64,000 bases of DNA from Mycolicibacterium chubuense NBB4 (GCF_000266905.1 NC_018027.1:2666001-2730000); one strand, 5' to 3'; shown: positions 9,677 to 19,746, counted from the first letter of the stretch. Notes: a model not told the origin generated them from the letters alone. Numbers and translations are program-made.

Positions 9677-10567
9677 TCAGGTGGCCGACGCCTTCGCGAT
9701 CGCGGCGATCGCCGCGTCCAGGGTGGCGTTGAACTCGTCGTCGCTCTGCTGGGCGGTTAGGCCCTCGGTGAGCGCGCGGGAGAAGCTCGCGATCACACCG
9801 TGGTTGGCGGCCAGCTTGTCGCAGGCGTCGTCGCGGTTGTAGCCGCCCGAGAGTGCCACGACCCGCAACACCTTGGGGTGCTCGACGAGCTCGCGGTAGA
9901 AGTCGTCCACGTCGGGCAGCGTCAGCTTCAGCATGACCTTCTGGCCGTCGGCGAGCCCGTCGAGGCCGGCCAGTAGTGCAGCCTTGAGCTGTTCTTCGGC
10001 CTTGGCCTTCTCGGGGCTGTGGATGTCGACCTCGGGCTCGATGATCGGCACCAGACCCTTCGCGAGAACCTGCCGGCCCACCTCGAACTGCTGGTCGACA
10101 ACCGCCTGCACACCGGCACCGGGCAGCTTGATCACCGAGCGTTCCTTGGTGCCGAAGACGCCGTTGGCCGCGGCGCGGTCGAGCAGCTCGTCGAGACCGG
10201 GCATCGGCTTCATGGTCTGGGCGCCGTCCTTCTCCTCGGCGAGGCCCTTGTCGATCTTGAGGAACGGCACGATGTTCTTGACGTTCCACAGATAGTCGGC
10301 GGTCGGACGGCCCTCGATCTGGCGGTCCATCGTCATCTCGAACAGAATCGCGCCCATGATCCGGTCGCCGTCGAAGGCGGGGCTGGTGATGATGCGGGTC
10401 CTCATCTGGTGCACCAGATCGAACATCTCCGCCTCGCCAGAGTAGGCATCCTCGGCAATGCCGTACAGCTTCAACGCCTTGGGCGTGCTGCCGCCACTCT
10501 GGTCCAGCGCCGCGATGAAGCCCGCGCCGCTGTGCGCCTTCTTCAACTGTTCGTCGTTCATGCCCAT
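9677..10567 (-). CDS. fda: Fructose-bisphosphate aldolase, class I
   Basis: 296 aa. The sequence closely follows the staphylococcal-type class I aldolase: [18 protein letters not shown] near the N-terminus, [30 protein letters not shown] and [13 protein letters not shown]. It splits fructose-1,6-bisphosphate into two triose phosphates through a Schiff base without a metal. The lysine in MLKLTLP is the probable Schiff-base residue (inference from family position). M. tuberculosis relies mainly on a class II enzyme, and this gene is not in the matching Rv163x region, so it is an insertion relative to that genome. ATG with AAGGAG 6–8 nt upstream on the minus strand. Diverges from the P450. Confidence 0.93.
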   Translation of the reverse strand: MGMNDEQLKKAHSGAGFIAALDQSGGSTPKALKLYGIAEDAYSGEAEMFDLVHQMRTRIITSPAFDGDRIMGAILFEMTMDRQIEGRPTADYLWNVKNIVPFLKIDKGLAEEKDGAQTMKPMPGLDELLDRAAANGVFGTKERSVIKLPGAGVQAVVDQQFEVGRQVLAKGLVPIIEPEVDIHSPEKAKAEEQLKAALLAGLDGLADGQKVMLKLTLPDVDDFYRELVEHPKVLRVVALSGGYNRDDACDKLAANHGVIASFSRALTEGLTAQQSDDEFNATLDAAIAAIAKASAT

Positions 10568-10684
10568 CTCCTTACCAGGCCAGGTCGGTGTCCCGGCATC
10601 GCCTCGGCCCCACCATATGCCGTTGCGAAAACCAGAAACTCTCCCGGTCCTGGTGCCACACTCAGCGTGACGGAGAGGGCGACC

Positions 10685-11992
10685 ATGACAGCAACAGTTG
10701 GCAGAGCTGGAATCGCGCGTCGCAAGAACGGCTCCCCACCGCCCGATGTGCCCTTGGCAGATATCGATCTGGGGACGATGGAGTTCTGGATGCAGGACGA
10801 CGACGTGCGCGACGGGGCGTTCGCGACGCTACGGCGCGAGTCGCCGATCACGTTCTTCGAGGTCCCCGAGATCGCCGGATTCCCGCCGGGAGCCGGTCAT
10901 TGGGCGCTGACGACCCATGACGACGTTCATCACGCAAGCCGCCACCCGGAGATCTTCAGCTCAGTGCCGACGAGCACGGCCCTCAGCGACGTGCCGGCCG
11001 AAATCGCCGAGTTCCTCGGCTCCATGATCAGCCTGGACGATCCGCGCCATCTCCGGCTGCGCAAGATCGTCAACCGTGCCTTCACCCCGAAGGTGGTGGC
11101 CCGCATCGAGGACAGCGTGCGCGACCGGGCCCGAACGTTGGTGGCGAACATGGTGGCGCGTCATCCCGACGCGCGTGCCGACTTCGTGGCCGAGGTGTCG
11201 GGTCCGCTTCCGCTGCAGATCATCTGCGACATGATGGGTATCCCCGAAGAGGACGAGCACAAGGTCTTCCACTGGACGAACGTGATGCTGGGTGTCGGGG
11301 ACGACGAGGCCTCGGGAGAGTTCGCCGAGGTTGTCGAGGTGATCAACGAGATCGCCCAGTACGGGATGGCGCTGGCCGAGGAGCGTCGGGTCCGGCCTGG
11401 CGAGGACCTCACGACCAATCTGGTGCAGGCCGAGGTCGACGGCGAGCAGTTGACGTCGTCCGAAATCGCATCGTTTTTCATCCTGCTGTCGGCCGCGGGC
11501 AATGAGACGACGCGCAACGCGATCAGCCACGGCATGGTGGCGCTGAGCCGGTACCCCGAACAGCGCGACATCTGGTGGAACGACTTCGACGGTGTCGCCG
11601 CAACCGCGGTCGAGGAGATCGTTCGGTGGGCGTCACCGGTGATCTTCATGCGGCGCAACCTGACTCGCGACATCGAGATGCGGGGAATCCCGATGAAGGC
11701 CGGCGCCAAGATCTCGATGTGGTACAACTCCGCCAACCGCGACGAAACGACGTTCGCCAACCCAAGGCTGTTCGACGTGACACGCGACCCGAATCCGCAC
11801 TTCGGCTACGGCGGCGGCGGCGCCCATTTCTGCCTGGGCGCCAACCTGGCCCGTCGGGAGATCCGGGTGTTGTTCGAGGAGCTCCACCGGCAGATCCCCG
11901 ACGTGATCGCAGTCGACGAGCCCGCGATCCTGCACTCTGCATTCATCCACGGCATCAAGCGGCTGCCCGTGGAGTGGACGCCGCCGGCCTAG
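10685..11992 (+). CDS. Cytochrome P450, CYP124-like
   Basis: 435 aa from the ATG at 10685. I-helix [13 protein letters not shown]-helix ExxR in [10 protein letters not shown], and heme loop [20 protein letters not shown] with the axial cysteine are all present. Stretches such as [29 protein letters not shown] and [12 protein letters not shown] recall M. tuberculosis CYP124, an omega-hydroxylase of methyl-branched lipids and cholesterol side chains. Redox partners are not encoded nearby. The open frame extends upstream over the divergent aldolase but that part is antisense. Confidence 0.92.
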   Translation: MTATVGRAGIARRKNGSPPPDVPLADIDLGTMEFWMQDDDVRDGAFATLRRESPITFFEVPEIAGFPPGAGHWALTTHDDVHHASRHPEIFSSVPTSTALSDVPAEIAEFLGSMISLDDPRHLRLRKIVNRAFTPKVVARIEDSVRDRARTLVANMVARHPDARADFVAEVSGPLPLQIICDMMGIPEEDEHKVFHWTNVMLGVGDDEASGEFAEVVEVINEIAQYGMALAEERRVRPGEDLTTNLVQAEVDGEQLTSSEIASFFILLSAAGNETTRNAISHGMVALSRYPEQRDIWWNDFDGVAATAVEEIVRWASPVIFMRRNLTRDIEMRGIPMKAGAKISMWYNSANRDETTFANPRLFDVTRDPNPHFGYGGGGAHFCLGANLARREIRVLFEELHRQIPDVIAVDEPAILHSAFIHGIKRLPVEWTPPA

Positions 11993-12019
11993 GGGAGACC
12001 CGGCACGAATGTGGCGGTC

Positions 12020-12694
12020 TCACCAACCTCGCTGACGCCATTCGCCGAGGTGCGGACGTTCGGCTCCGAGCGTCGTATCGTCGCCGTGTCCTGGATACAC
12101 GGCGGTCTGATCTGCGAACTTGTCGAACACCTTGCTGCTCACATCGCCCAGCAGTTGCTCGAAGTCGCCTTCTTTCCAGGTCTTGCCGACACCGCCGGGA
12201 AAGAGGCAGTCACCGGTGAACAGGTGCACCCGCTCGTCGCCGGCATTCTCGAGTGCCAGCGCGACGGAGCCGGGCGTGTGCCCGCGGAGATGGATGACGT
12301 CGAACCTGAGCTCGCCGATATCGAGGGTGTCGCCGTCGGCCAGTATCCGGTTTGGCTTCACGGGCAGGGGGCCGGCGTCGAGCGAGTGCGCCGCGGTGGG
12401 AGCACCCGTGACATCGGCCACCTGCTCGAGAGCGAGCCAGTGGTCCTGGTGCTGGTGGCTGGTCACGATCAGCGAGAGCTTCGGCGCGTACCGTGCGATG
12501 AGCTCGAGCAGGATCGAGGCATCGTTGGCCGCGTCGATGAGTAGTGTCTGTCCGGTTTGGGAACAGGTCACGAGGTAGGCGTTGTTGTCCATGGGGCCCA
12601 CGGACACCTTGACGATCGAGGCGCCCGGGATGGTTCGTCGCGCCGCCGTCCGGGGCTCGACGTGGCCCGTGTAGTTGTCGTCGACGACTGTCAT
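12020..12694 (-). CDS. Metallo-beta-lactamase-fold hydrolase (Rv1637c-like)
   Basis: 224 aa. Metal-binding motif SHQHQDHW (HxHxDH), the later histidine LRGHTPGSVAL, a metal-bridging aspartate in FTGDCLFPGG, and YPGHGDDT near the C-terminus identify a glyoxalase II/MBL-type hydrolase binding two metals. It probably hydrolyses a thioester or a related small substrate. Gene context next to uvrA is conserved in mycobacteria but suggests no function. A minus-strand TAACGT (12708–12703) lies 8 nt before the ATG, so the transcript may be leaderless. Confidence 0.88.
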   Translation of the reverse strand: MTVVDDNYTGHVEPRTAARRTIPGASIVKVSVGPMDNNAYLVTCSQTGQTLLIDAANDASILLELIARYAPKLSLIVTSHQHQDHWLALEQVADVTGAPTAAHSLDAGPLPVKPNRILADGDTLDIGELRFDVIHLRGHTPGSVALALENAGDERVHLFTGDCLFPGGVGKTWKEGDFEQLLGDVSSKVFDKFADQTAVYPGHGDDTTLGAERPHLGEWRQRGW

Positions 12695-12748
12695 GGTCAG
12701 TCACGTTACTTCCCCTGGTGGCGGCTGCGCCGACACCGTCGATGAAAG

Positions 12749-12771
12749 TTGTCGGTGGGCACACCTAGCAT
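12749..12771 (+). promoter_or_regulatory. PafBC-type DNA-damage promoter of uvrA
   Basis: TTGTCGGTG (12749–12757), 8 nt, TAGCAT (12766–12771): a perfect match to the TTGTCRGTG-N8-TANNNT consensus of the mycobacterial LexA-independent DNA-damage response. It lies 32 nt before the uvrA start codon in the divergent region with the MBL gene. Confidence 0.82.
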
Positions 12772-12803
12772 GGGCCTGTACTGCGTAACTCGAAAGGACA
12801 CCG

Positions 12804-15707
12804 TTGGCTGACCGCCTAGTTGTCAAGGGTGCCCGGGAGCACAATCTGCGTGGCGTCGACCTGGAGCTGCCGCGCGACGCGATGATCGTGTTCACCGGGC
12901 TGTCGGGCTCCGGTAAGTCGTCGCTGGCGTTCGACACGATCTTCGCCGAGGGGCAGCGCCGCTACGTGGAGTCGCTGTCGGCGTACGCCCGCCAATTCCT
13001 GGGCCAGATGGACAAGCCCGACGTCGACTTCATCGAGGGGCTCTCGCCCGCCGTGTCCATCGACCAGAAGTCGACCAACCGCAATCCCCGGTCGACGGTC
13101 GGCACCATCACCGAGGTCTACGACTACCTGCGTCTGCTCTACGCCAGGGCGGGCACGCCGCACTGCCCGGTCTGCGGTGAACGCATCGCACGGCAGACCC
13201 CGCAACAGATCGTCGACCAGGTCCTCGCCATGGACGAGGGCCTGCGGTTCCAGGTGCTCGCACCGGTGGTCCGCACCCGCAAGGGCGAGTTCGTCGACCT
13301 GTTCGACAAACTCAACACGCAGGGGTATAGCCGGGTCCGCGTCGACGGCGTGGTGCACTCGCTGACCGACCCGCCGAAGCTCAAGAAGCAGGAGAAGCAC
13401 GACATCGAGGTGGTCGTCGACCGCCTGACGGTGAAGGCCAGCTCAAAGCAGCGCCTCACGGATTCGGTCGAGACCGCTCTGAATCTCGCCGACGGCATCG
13501 TCGTGCTGGAGTTCGTCGACCGCGAAGACGACCACCCCCACCGCGAGCAGCGCTTCTCGGAGAAGCTGGCGTGCCCGAACGGTCATCCGCTGGCCGTCGA
13601 CGACCTCGAGCCGCGGTCGTTCTCGTTCAACTCGCCGTACGGCGCCTGCCCGGAGTGCACCGGCCTGGGCATCCGGAAGGAAGTCGACCCCGACCTCGTC
13701 GTGCCCGATCCGGACCTCACCCTCGCCGAGGGCGCGATCGCCCCGTGGTCGATGGGACACACCGCGGAGTACTTCACGAGGATGCTGTCCGGTCTCGGCG
13801 ACCAGCTCGGGTTTGACGTCGACACGCCGTGGAAGAAGCTGCCCGCCAAGGCGCGCAGGGCGATCCTCGAAGGCTGCGACGAGCAGGTGCACGTGCGGTA
13901 CAAGAACCGCTACGGCCGGACGCGGTCCTACTACGCCGACTTCGAGGGCGTCATGGCGTTCCTGCAGCGGCGCATGGAGCAGACCGACTCCGAGCAGATG
14001 AAGGAGCGGCTCGAGGGATTCATGCGGGACGTGCCGTGCCCCGAGTGCAACGGCACCCGCCTCAAGCCGGAGATCCTCGCGGTCACGCTGGCGGCCGGCG
14101 ACTTCGGTGCCAAGTCGATCGCCGAGGTCGCGGAGCTGTCGATCGCCGACTGCGCGGCGTTCCTCAACGCGCTCACCCTCGGCACCCGGGAGCAGGCCAT
14201 CGCCGGGCAGGTGCTCAAGGAGATCCAGTCCCGGCTGGGCTTCCTGCTCGATGTCGGGCTGGACTACCTCTCGCTGTCGCGGGCGGCCGGCACGCTGTCC
14301 GGCGGTGAGGCGCAACGCATCCGGCTGGCCACCCAGATCGGCTCCGGGCTGGTCGGGGTGCTCTATGTGCTCGACGAGCCGTCCATCGGCCTGCACCAGC
14401 GCGACAACCGCCGGTTGATCGAGACCCTGGTGCGGCTGCGCGACCTCGGAAACACGCTGATCGTGGTCGAGCACGACCTCGACACCATCGCCCACGCCGA
14501 CTGGGTCGTCGACATCGGCCCCGCGGCCGGCGAGCACGGCGGTCAGATCGTGCACAGCGGGACCTACCAGGACCTGCTCAAGAACCCGAATTCGATCACC
14601 GGCGCCTACCTCTCGGGCAAGGAGGCGATCGAGGTCCCGGTGATGCGACGCGTGGTCGACAAGAAGCGCCAGCTCACCGTGGTCGGGGCGCGTGAACACA
14701 ACCTGCGCGAGATCGACGTGGCCTTCCCGCTCGGCGTGCTCACCTCGGTGACCGGGGTGTCGGGTTCGGGCAAGTCCACCTTGGTCAACGACATCCTGGC
14801 GTCGGTGCTGGCCAACAAGCTCAACGGCGCCCGGCTGGTGCCGGGGCGGCACACCCGCGTCAACGGACTCGACCATCTCGACAAGCTGGTCCGCGTCGAC
14901 CAGTCACCGATCGGGCGGACACCGCGGTCCAACCCGGCGACCTACACCGGTGTGTTCGACAAGATCCGCACCCTGTTCGCCGCGACCACCGAGGCCAAGG
15001 TCCGCGGCTACCAGCCCGGCCGGTTCTCGTTCAACGTCAAGGGCGGCCGCTGCGAAGCGTGTTCGGGTGACGGCACGATCAAGATCGAGATGAACTTCCT
15101 GCCCGACGTGTATGTGCCGTGCGAAGTCTGCCAGGGGGCCCGCTACAACCGCGAGACCCTCGAGGTGCACTACAAGGGCAAGACCATCGCCGAGGTCCTC
15201 GACATGTCCATCGAGGAGGCGGCCGAGTTCTTCGCCCCGATCAGCTCGATACACCGGTATCTGAAGACCCTGGTCGACGTGGGCCTGGGCTACGTGCGGC
15301 TGGGCCAGCCGGCGCCGACGCTGTCCGGCGGTGAGGCGCAGCGCGTGAAGCTGGCCTCGGAGTTGCAGAAGCGTTCGACCGGGCGCACCATCTACATCCT
15401 CGACGAGCCGACCACCGGTCTGCACTTCGAGGACATCCGCAAACTGCTGACAGTGATCAACGGCCTCGTCGAGAAGGGCAATACGGTGATCGTCATCGAG
15501 CACAACCTCGATGTGATCAAGACCTCGGACTGGATCGTCGACATGGGACCCGAGGGCGGGTCGGGCGGCGGCACGGTGGTGGCGATGGGTACACCGGAGG
15601 ACGTCGCGGCCAATCCGGACAGCTACACCGGCCACTTCCTGGCCGAGACGCTGGGCGTGCAGCGACCGAAACCCAAGGCCCGCACCCGAAGGAAGGTCAG
15701 CGCCTAG
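12804..15707 (+). CDS. uvrA: Excinuclease ABC subunit A
   Basis: 967 aa, TTG start preceded by GAAAGGACA. UvrA is the damage-sensing ATPase of nucleotide excision repair and loads UvrB. Visible: Walker [14 protein letters not shown] and [13 protein letters not shown], two ABC signatures LSGGEAQR, two Walker B regions ([24 protein letters not shown]), and the zinc modules CPECTGLG and CEACSGDG...CEVCQG. Length is normal. The TAG stop lies inside the CCTAGG target of an IS481-type insertion, whose duplication preserves it, so the product is unaltered. Controlled by a PafBC-type promoter. Confidence 0.97.
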   Translation: MADRLVVKGAREHNLRGVDLELPRDAMIVFTGLSGSGKSSLAFDTIFAEGQRRYVESLSAYARQFLGQMDKPDVDFIEGLSPAVSIDQKSTNRNPRSTVGTITEVYDYLRLLYARAGTPHCPVCGERIARQTPQQIVDQVLAMDEGLRFQVLAPVVRTRKGEFVDLFDKLNTQGYSRVRVDGVVHSLTDPPKLKKQEKHDIEVVVDRLTVKASSKQRLTDSVETALNLADGIVVLEFVDREDDHPHREQRFSEKLACPNGHPLAVDDLEPRSFSFNSPYGACPECTGLGIRKEVDPDLVVPDPDLTLAEGAIAPWSMGHTAEYFTRMLSGLGDQLGFDVDTPWKKLPAKARRAILEGCDEQVHVRYKNRYGRTRSYYADFEGVMAFLQRRMEQTDSEQMKERLEGFMRDVPCPECNGTRLKPEILAVTLAAGDFGAKSIAEVAELSIADCAAFLNALTLGTREQAIAGQVLKEIQSRLGFLLDVGLDYLSLSRAAGTLSGGEAQRIRLATQIGSGLVGVLYVLDEPSIGLHQRDNRRLIETLVRLRDLGNTLIVVEHDLDTIAHADWVVDIGPAAGEHGGQIVHSGTYQDLLKNPNSITGAYLSGKEAIEVPVMRRVVDKKRQLTVVGAREHNLREIDVAFPLGVLTSVTGVSGSGKSTLVNDILASVLANKLNGARLVPGRHTRVNGLDHLDKLVRVDQSPIGRTPRSNPATYTGVFDKIRTLFAATTEAKVRGYQPGRFSFNVKGGRCEACSGDGTIKIEMNFLPDVYVPCEVCQGARYNRETLEVHYKGKTIAEVLDMSIEEAAEFFAPISSIHRYLKTLVDVGLGYVRLGQPAPTLSGGEAQRVKLASELQKRSTGRTIYILDEPTTGLHFEDIRKLLTVINGLVEKGNTVIVIEHNLDVIKTSDWIVDMGPEGGSGGGTVVAMGTPEDVAANPDSYTGHFLAETLGVQRPKPKARTRRKVSA

Positions 15708-15708
15708 G
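15703..15708. repeat. Target-site duplication, left copy
   Basis: CCTAGG, containing the uvrA TAG stop codon (15705–15707). Identical to 16797–16802. Confidence 0.9.
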
Positions 15709-16796
15709 TGTATCCGGCAGGGACGTTGTTGACGATTCTGCTGTGAGAAGGGAGGACCTCCGGGCTTAGTGGAGATGTCTGACGTCTCTACTCACACACG
15801 GAGGTCCTCGTGCCCCACGCTAATGCCCGGTTGACCGTTCATGGCCGACAACTACTCGTTGATCGAGTCCTCGTCGATGGCCGTAAGCCCGCACACGTGG
15901 CCGCTGAACTCGGCGTGTCGCGCCAGTGCGCGTATCGATGGGTGCGCCGATACCGGGAGGAGGGCCCAGCCGGCCTGGTGGATCGGTCGTCTCGACCCCG
16001 GCGCTGCCCGACCCGAACACCGGCCCATGTCGAGGCCGCGATCGTGGCACTTCGGCTGGACGAGCGGCGCGGCCAACAGTGGATCGGCGATGAGCTCGGA
16101 CTGTGCGCCCGGACTGTCTCAGCGGTACTTCGGCGCCATCAACTGCCTTACCTGCGTGACTGCGATCCGCTGACCGGTGAGGTCATCCGAGCGTCGAAAG
16201 CCACTACTCGGCGCTACGAACGGTCACGACCAGGCGAGCTGATTCACATGGACGTCAAGAAGATTGGCCGCATTCCTGACGGTGGCGGTTGGAAAGCTCA
16301 TGGCCGACACATGGGTAAGACGTTTGCGCAGAAGAAGGCCCGCATCGGATTTGACTACGTCCATTCAGCCGTCGATGACCACTCACGATTGGCCTACTCA
16401 GAGATCCTCGACGACGAGAAAGGGCGGACCTGCGCACAGTTCCTGGCCCGTGCCGCCGCGTACTTCGCAGACCACGGCATCACCACCGTCGAGGCCGTCA
16501 TCACCGACAACCACTTCAGCTACCGACGCTCCTACGACGTCGCTGCCGTCATCGCCGCGATCGGCGCCAAACACATCTTCATCAAACCGCACTGCCCCTG
16601 GCAGAACGGAAAGGTGGAGCGCTACAACAGGACCTTGCAGACCGAGTGGGCCTACCGGCAGGTCTTCGACTCAAACGACGATCGCTGCGCTGCCCTTGCC
16701 CCGTGGCTCGAGCACTACAACAATCAACGACGCCACTCAGCCATCGGAAACCAACCTCCGGTCAGCCGACTGTCACCAACCTGACTGCCGGATACA
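15709..16796 (+). mobile_element. Complete IS481-family insertion sequence
   Basis: 1088 bp. Termini are perfect 12-bp inverted repeats TGTATCCGGCAG (15709–15720) and CTGCCGGATACA (16785–16796). It is flanked on both sides by CCTAGG (15703–15708 and 16797–16802), a 6-bp target duplication matching the NCTAGN preference known for IS481. One intact transposase. Perfect ends and duplication point to recent insertion. Confidence 0.93.
15810..16784 (+). CDS. IS481-family transposase
   Basis: 324 aa, GTG start with GGAGGT 8 nt upstream. The N-terminal helix-turn-helix (GRKPAHVAAELGVSRQCAYRW, about residues 27–48) binds the inverted repeats. The DDE RNase-H-like core has the first Asp in LIHMDVKK, the second in VITDNHFSY and the Glu in QNGKVERYNR. 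No frameshift or stop, so it is likely active. The final bases overlap the altered 3' end of the convergent AlkZ-like gene. Confidence 0.95.
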   Translation: MPHANARLTVHGRQLLVDRVLVDGRKPAHVAAELGVSRQCAYRWVRRYREEGPAGLVDRSSRPRRCPTRTPAHVEAAIVALRLDERRGQQWIGDELGLCARTVSAVLRRHQLPYLRDCDPLTGEVIRASKATTRRYERSRPGELIHMDVKKIGRIPDGGGWKAHGRHMGKTFAQKKARIGFDYVHSAVDDHSRLAYSEILDDEKGRTCAQFLARAAAYFADHGITTVEAVITDNHFSYRRSYDVAAVIAAIGAKHIFIKPHCPWQNGKVERYNRTLQTEWAYRQVFDSNDDRCAALAPWLEHYNNQRRHSAIGNQPPVSRLSPT

Positions 16797-17969
16797 CCTA
16801 GGCCCTGTGCTCGCCGGCGACGGGAAGCGCGGGCTGATCCGCACGCCGTCGAGCCAGGCCGTCAACTCCTCGGCGCGCGCCGACAATTCCCGATGCGCCG
16901 CGCGGCCGACGTCCTCGAGGAGAACCAGCTCGACCCGGGCCTCGGCGTTCTGCCGCCATGCGCCCACGATGCGGCCGTCCACCCAGACGGTCGGTCCCGC
17001 GTTGCCGTTGCGGTCGAACACCTGGCCGCGGTGCGGGCCGACATACCAGTCGCGGTCGAACCAGCCCATCGCGGTCACGTCGAGCCCGGGCAGAAGCGCG
17101 CACCACGGTTCGACGTCGGGTCCTGGTGCGTCGTCGCCGGGCACCACGAAGCCCGGGGTGCCGTGTACATCCACCGGGGCGGCGTCGATGTCGGTGAGGG
17201 CCTGTCGGGCCCATCCGAGCGTGTTGCCGAACCACCATTTGACGTCGGTGACCGTGGCGGGACCGAACACCGACAGCCACGCGTGGACCAACTGGGCCCG
17301 CGCGTCGCGTGCGTCCACCTCGGGGGCCGGCGCGACCCAGTCGTGGGTCGCGACCCAGCGGGGCCGCGAGGCGGTCCAGCCGCCGTCGTTGGGTCCACGG
17401 GCGATGTGGCCTCGCGCCGAGAGCACGGTCAGCACCCGCGGAGCCAGATGGACGTCCCCGCCCCACCGCTTACCAGGCGCGGGATCGTGCGTTCCGGTCA
17501 ACTCGGGCAATGCTTCTCGCAACTCCCTGGCGCTGCAGGGGCCGGTACGGCGCAGGTGGTGCAGCACCGCCTGACACGCCGTCTCCAGCCACGCGTGCCC
17601 GTCGGTGGCCACGCCCGAGCCTTCCGCGTCGCGGGCCAGCCGACGGGTCTCGGTGGCCGCGACCCGGTCGCTGGCGGCTGCCTGGATGGCGGGCAGGTGC
17701 TCCGGGCGCACCACCCACAGCGTCCGCCGCATCGCGAGGTGCTTGAGCAGGGTGTGGCGGTCGTAGAGCGCAGTGTGGAGATCCGGAACCGTGAACCCCG
17801 GCATGCGTGCCCAGAGGGTCAGATACGGTGTCGCCGGATCGGTGGCGTGCAGGCCGATCAGCTCGCCGGTCATCGCAGCCACCGACGGCACGGCACGCTC
17901 GGCGGGAGAGGTCAGGTGGTGCCGACGGGCAAGCCGGGCCCGTCGTTCTTCGACTGTGAACGACCGCAT
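16773..17969 (-). CDS. Winged-helix DNA-binding protein, AlkZ/HTH_42-like glycosylase candidate
   Basis: 398 aa. The fold is the tandem winged-helix HTH_42 family (LGLW-type region TPYLTLWARMPGF, KHLAMRRTLWVV, KWWFGNTLGWARQAL, GPTVWVDGRIVGAW), which includes the DNA glycosylases AlkZ and YcaQ. At the place of the catalytic Q-hydrophobic-Q/D motif this protein reads GLHATDP, so its activity is uncertain. The IS insertion replaced the original ending: the last seven residues (CIRQSGW) are coded by the IS right end, and before insertion the gene should have ended Pro-Arg-Arg-stop, overlapping the uvrA 3' end. A weak PafBC-like promoter precedes it, fitting a DNA-repair role. Confidence 0.85.
   Translation of the reverse strand: MRSFTVEERRARLARRHHLTSPAERAVPSVAAMTGELIGLHATDPATPYLTLWARMPGFTVPDLHTALYDRHTLLKHLAMRRTLWVVRPEHLPAIQAAASDRVAATETRRLARDAEGSGVATDGHAWLETACQAVLHHLRRTGPCSARELREALPELTGTHDPAPGKRWGGDVHLAPRVLTVLSARGHIARGPNDGGWTASRPRWVATHDWVAPAPEVDARDARAQLVHAWLSVFGPATVTDVKWWFGNTLGWARQALTDIDAAPVDVHGTPGFVVPGDDAPGPDVEPWCALLPGLDVTAMGWFDRDWYVGPHRGQVFDRNGNAGPTVWVDGRIVGAWRQNAEARVELVLLEDVGRAAHRELSARAEELTAWLDGVRISPRFPSPASTGPRCIRQSGW
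16797..16802. repeat. Target-site duplication, right copy
   Basis: CCTAGG next to the right inverted repeat. Read on the minus strand it encodes the Pro-Arg pair where the AlkZ-like gene runs into the element. Confidence 0.9.
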
Positions 17970-17978
17970 CGAGGTCGA

Positions 17979-18001
17979 ACCGTACCGCTGTGCTGTGACA
18001 G
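17979..18001 (-). promoter_or_regulatory. Weak PafBC-like promoter before the AlkZ-like gene
   Basis: On the minus strand CTGTCACAG (18001–17993), 8 nt, TACGGT (17984–17979), 9 nt before the ATG. Only 6 of 9 upstream positions match TTGTCRGTG, but spacing and -10 are exact. Confidence 0.3.
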
Positions 18002-18040
18002 CGCGGAGCCGCTGGGCTTCGGGCAGGCCGCTGGAGCGGG

Positions 18041-18283
18041 CTACGGGGCGCCGTTCTGCGACTCGCGCAGGGATTGTCGAATCTCGTCGAGGCGTTTCGC
18101 CGCCGCGCGCTGACGCGCGTCGTACTGCTCGTCGACCGTGCGGCCCTCCGGCGTCTCCGCCGCGAGTTCGGCGGATCCCAGGGCGGTCGTGTAGCGCGTT
18201 TCGATCTTCTCGCGGACCGAATCGAACGTCGGCACTCCGCTGTCGGAGTAGCCGTCGGGCTCGGGGAGAGGTTCGTCCGGCAT
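18041..18283 (-). CDS. Small conserved actinobacterial protein (Rv1638A-like)
   Basis: 80 aa, acidic N-terminus (MPDEPLPEPDG) then a predicted amphipathic helix rich in Arg, Glu and Ala (ETPEGRTVDEQYDARQRAAA, RLDEIRQSLRES). No membrane segment or known catalytic motif. It lies just downstream of the esterase gene on the same strand (22 nt gap) and upstream of the AlkZ-like gene. Function unknown; the position after uvrA is conserved in mycobacteria from memory. Confidence 0.75.
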   Translation of the reverse strand: MPDEPLPEPDGYSDSGVPTFDSVREKIETRYTTALGSAELAAETPEGRTVDEQYDARQRAAAKRLDEIRQSLRESQNGAP

Positions 18284-18305
18284 GCGACCACGCTACCCGC
18301 GGGGT

Positions 18306-19685
18306 CTAGCGCTCAGCCATCGCTCGCACCGGGATCACCGCCGGTGTGGCCGGGAGGCCGACGTGCGGCACTCCCGGAGTCCCGATGGCGCTCGACAGCC
18401 AGGGCAGTGCCGCGGAGAACGCGGTGGAGGCGAACGGCCAATCATGCTTACCGGGCTGACTGACGACCGCGCAGGCGATGCCCGAGCGGCTACCCAGTCC
18501 ACAGAGTGTGCCTGCGGCGATCGCCTGCTGGTTCATCGTGGCAGTGCCGCGTGCCGTGCTGTTGACGTCGAACCACCCCGCGATGCCGCGGTAGGTTCCG
18601 TGCCTCTTGATGACGGTGGAGGGGTCGAACGACGCGTAGGCGGCGGTGTTCCCACCGAAGAGCCGGGCGATGGTCTGCGCCCTGGTGCCCGAGTTCGGTG
18701 CCAGGTCTCCGGCGATGTCCTCGAATGCGCCGAAGGTCTCGGGGTGCATCACGGTCAGGTCGACGGCACAGGTGCCGCCCATCGACCAGCCGACCACACC
18801 CCAGTTCGCCCGCCTTCGGCTGACTCCGAAGTGCGACTCGACGTAGGGCACAACATCTTTGGTGAGATGATCGGCGGAGTTGCCGCGCGCGCCGTTGACG
18901 CATTCGGTGTCGTTGTTGAACGCGCCGCCGGGATCGGCGAACACGAACACCGGGGCGAAGCCGCCGTGCGCGGCCGCGAAGTCGTCGATGATCTTGACCG
19001 CACCGCCGGAACGCATCCAGTCGGCGGGGGTGTTGAACTCGCCGCCGAGCATCATCACGGTGGGCAGCGGCGGCGGCGGGTTGCTCGCGTACCAGGCGGG
19101 TGGCAGGTACACGAACTCACCGCGATGCCTGAAGCCCGAAGCGGTGGCCGGGACGTCGACGGCGACGACAGTTCCCTTGAGGGGCATCGCATGTTTCTTC
19201 TGCATCGCCACGACCGCGACCTGATCGGTCTGATCGGGCAGCGGTCCCGCGGTGATCTGACTCCACGCCGTCTGCACGGTGGGGAAGTAGCCGGTCCACA
19301 GGTTCACCGCGAGCGCGGCCGACACGACGCACAGCGGCACCGCGGCGGCGGCAGCGAGGCGGCGCCACCACCGCGCACCACGCCATCCGGAGATCAGCAC
19401 CCCGAACGCCACGCCGGACAGCGCCACCCACACCCAGAGCGCGGTCGGTGCCGGATTGGTGTCATCGGCGACGCCGGCTGTCTGGGTGTACCAGTACACC
19501 GCGACCGCCGATCCCGCTCCGATGAGCGCCGACCACGGCACCCACACGAGCCGCCAGCGCCTGGTGCGCCACCCGATCGCACCGATCAACGCGAGCGCGG
19601 CGAGTATCTGCACCGTCAGCGGCAGCCACCCGTGCATCAGCGAAAGGTGGTGGCGCGTCGATTCGAAGAACGTCCCGGACGTCAC
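18306..19685 (-). CDS. Membrane-anchored alpha/beta-hydrolase, antigen-85/esterase-D-like (Rv1639c-like)
   Basis: 459 aa. About four N-terminal membrane helices (residues 20–150) precede an extracytoplasmic alpha/beta-hydrolase domain. The nucleophile elbow is GWSMGGTCAVDL, an acidic region follows (FEDIAGDLAPN), and the likely catalytic His is in QPGKHDWPF. This domain resembles the esterase-D/mycolyltransferase fold, though mycolyltransferase activity is not shown by sequence. It lies next to lysX on the same strand (61 nt gap), an order shared with M. tuberculosis, and may act on envelope lipids. Confidence 0.85.
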   Translation of the reverse strand: MTSGTFFESTRHHLSLMHGWLPLTVQILAALALIGAIGWRTRRWRLVWVPWSALIGAGSAVAVYWYTQTAGVADDTNPAPTALWVWVALSGVAFGVLISGWRGARWWRRLAAAAAVPLCVVSAALAVNLWTGYFPTVQTAWSQITAGPLPDQTDQVAVVAMQKKHAMPLKGTVVAVDVPATASGFRHRGEFVYLPPAWYASNPPPPLPTVMMLGGEFNTPADWMRSGGAVKIIDDFAAAHGGFAPVFVFADPGGAFNNDTECVNGARGNSADHLTKDVVPYVESHFGVSRRRANWGVVGWSMGGTCAVDLTVMHPETFGAFEDIAGDLAPNSGTRAQTIARLFGGNTAAYASFDPSTVIKRHGTYRGIAGWFDVNSTARGTATMNQQAIAAGTLCGLGSRSGIACAVVSQPGKHDWPFASTAFSAALPWLSSAIGTPGVPHVGLPATPAVIPVRAMAER

Positions 19686-19746
19686 GGCTCAAGATTGGCC
19701 GGTGTTCCTTGGAGCGGGCTGTGAAGCGGCTGGAGACGAGGTCCTG

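Noticed and set aside
10019..10684. Upstream extension of the P450 frame
   Set aside because: Antisense to the aldolase; P450 homology and a plausible ATG begin at 10685.
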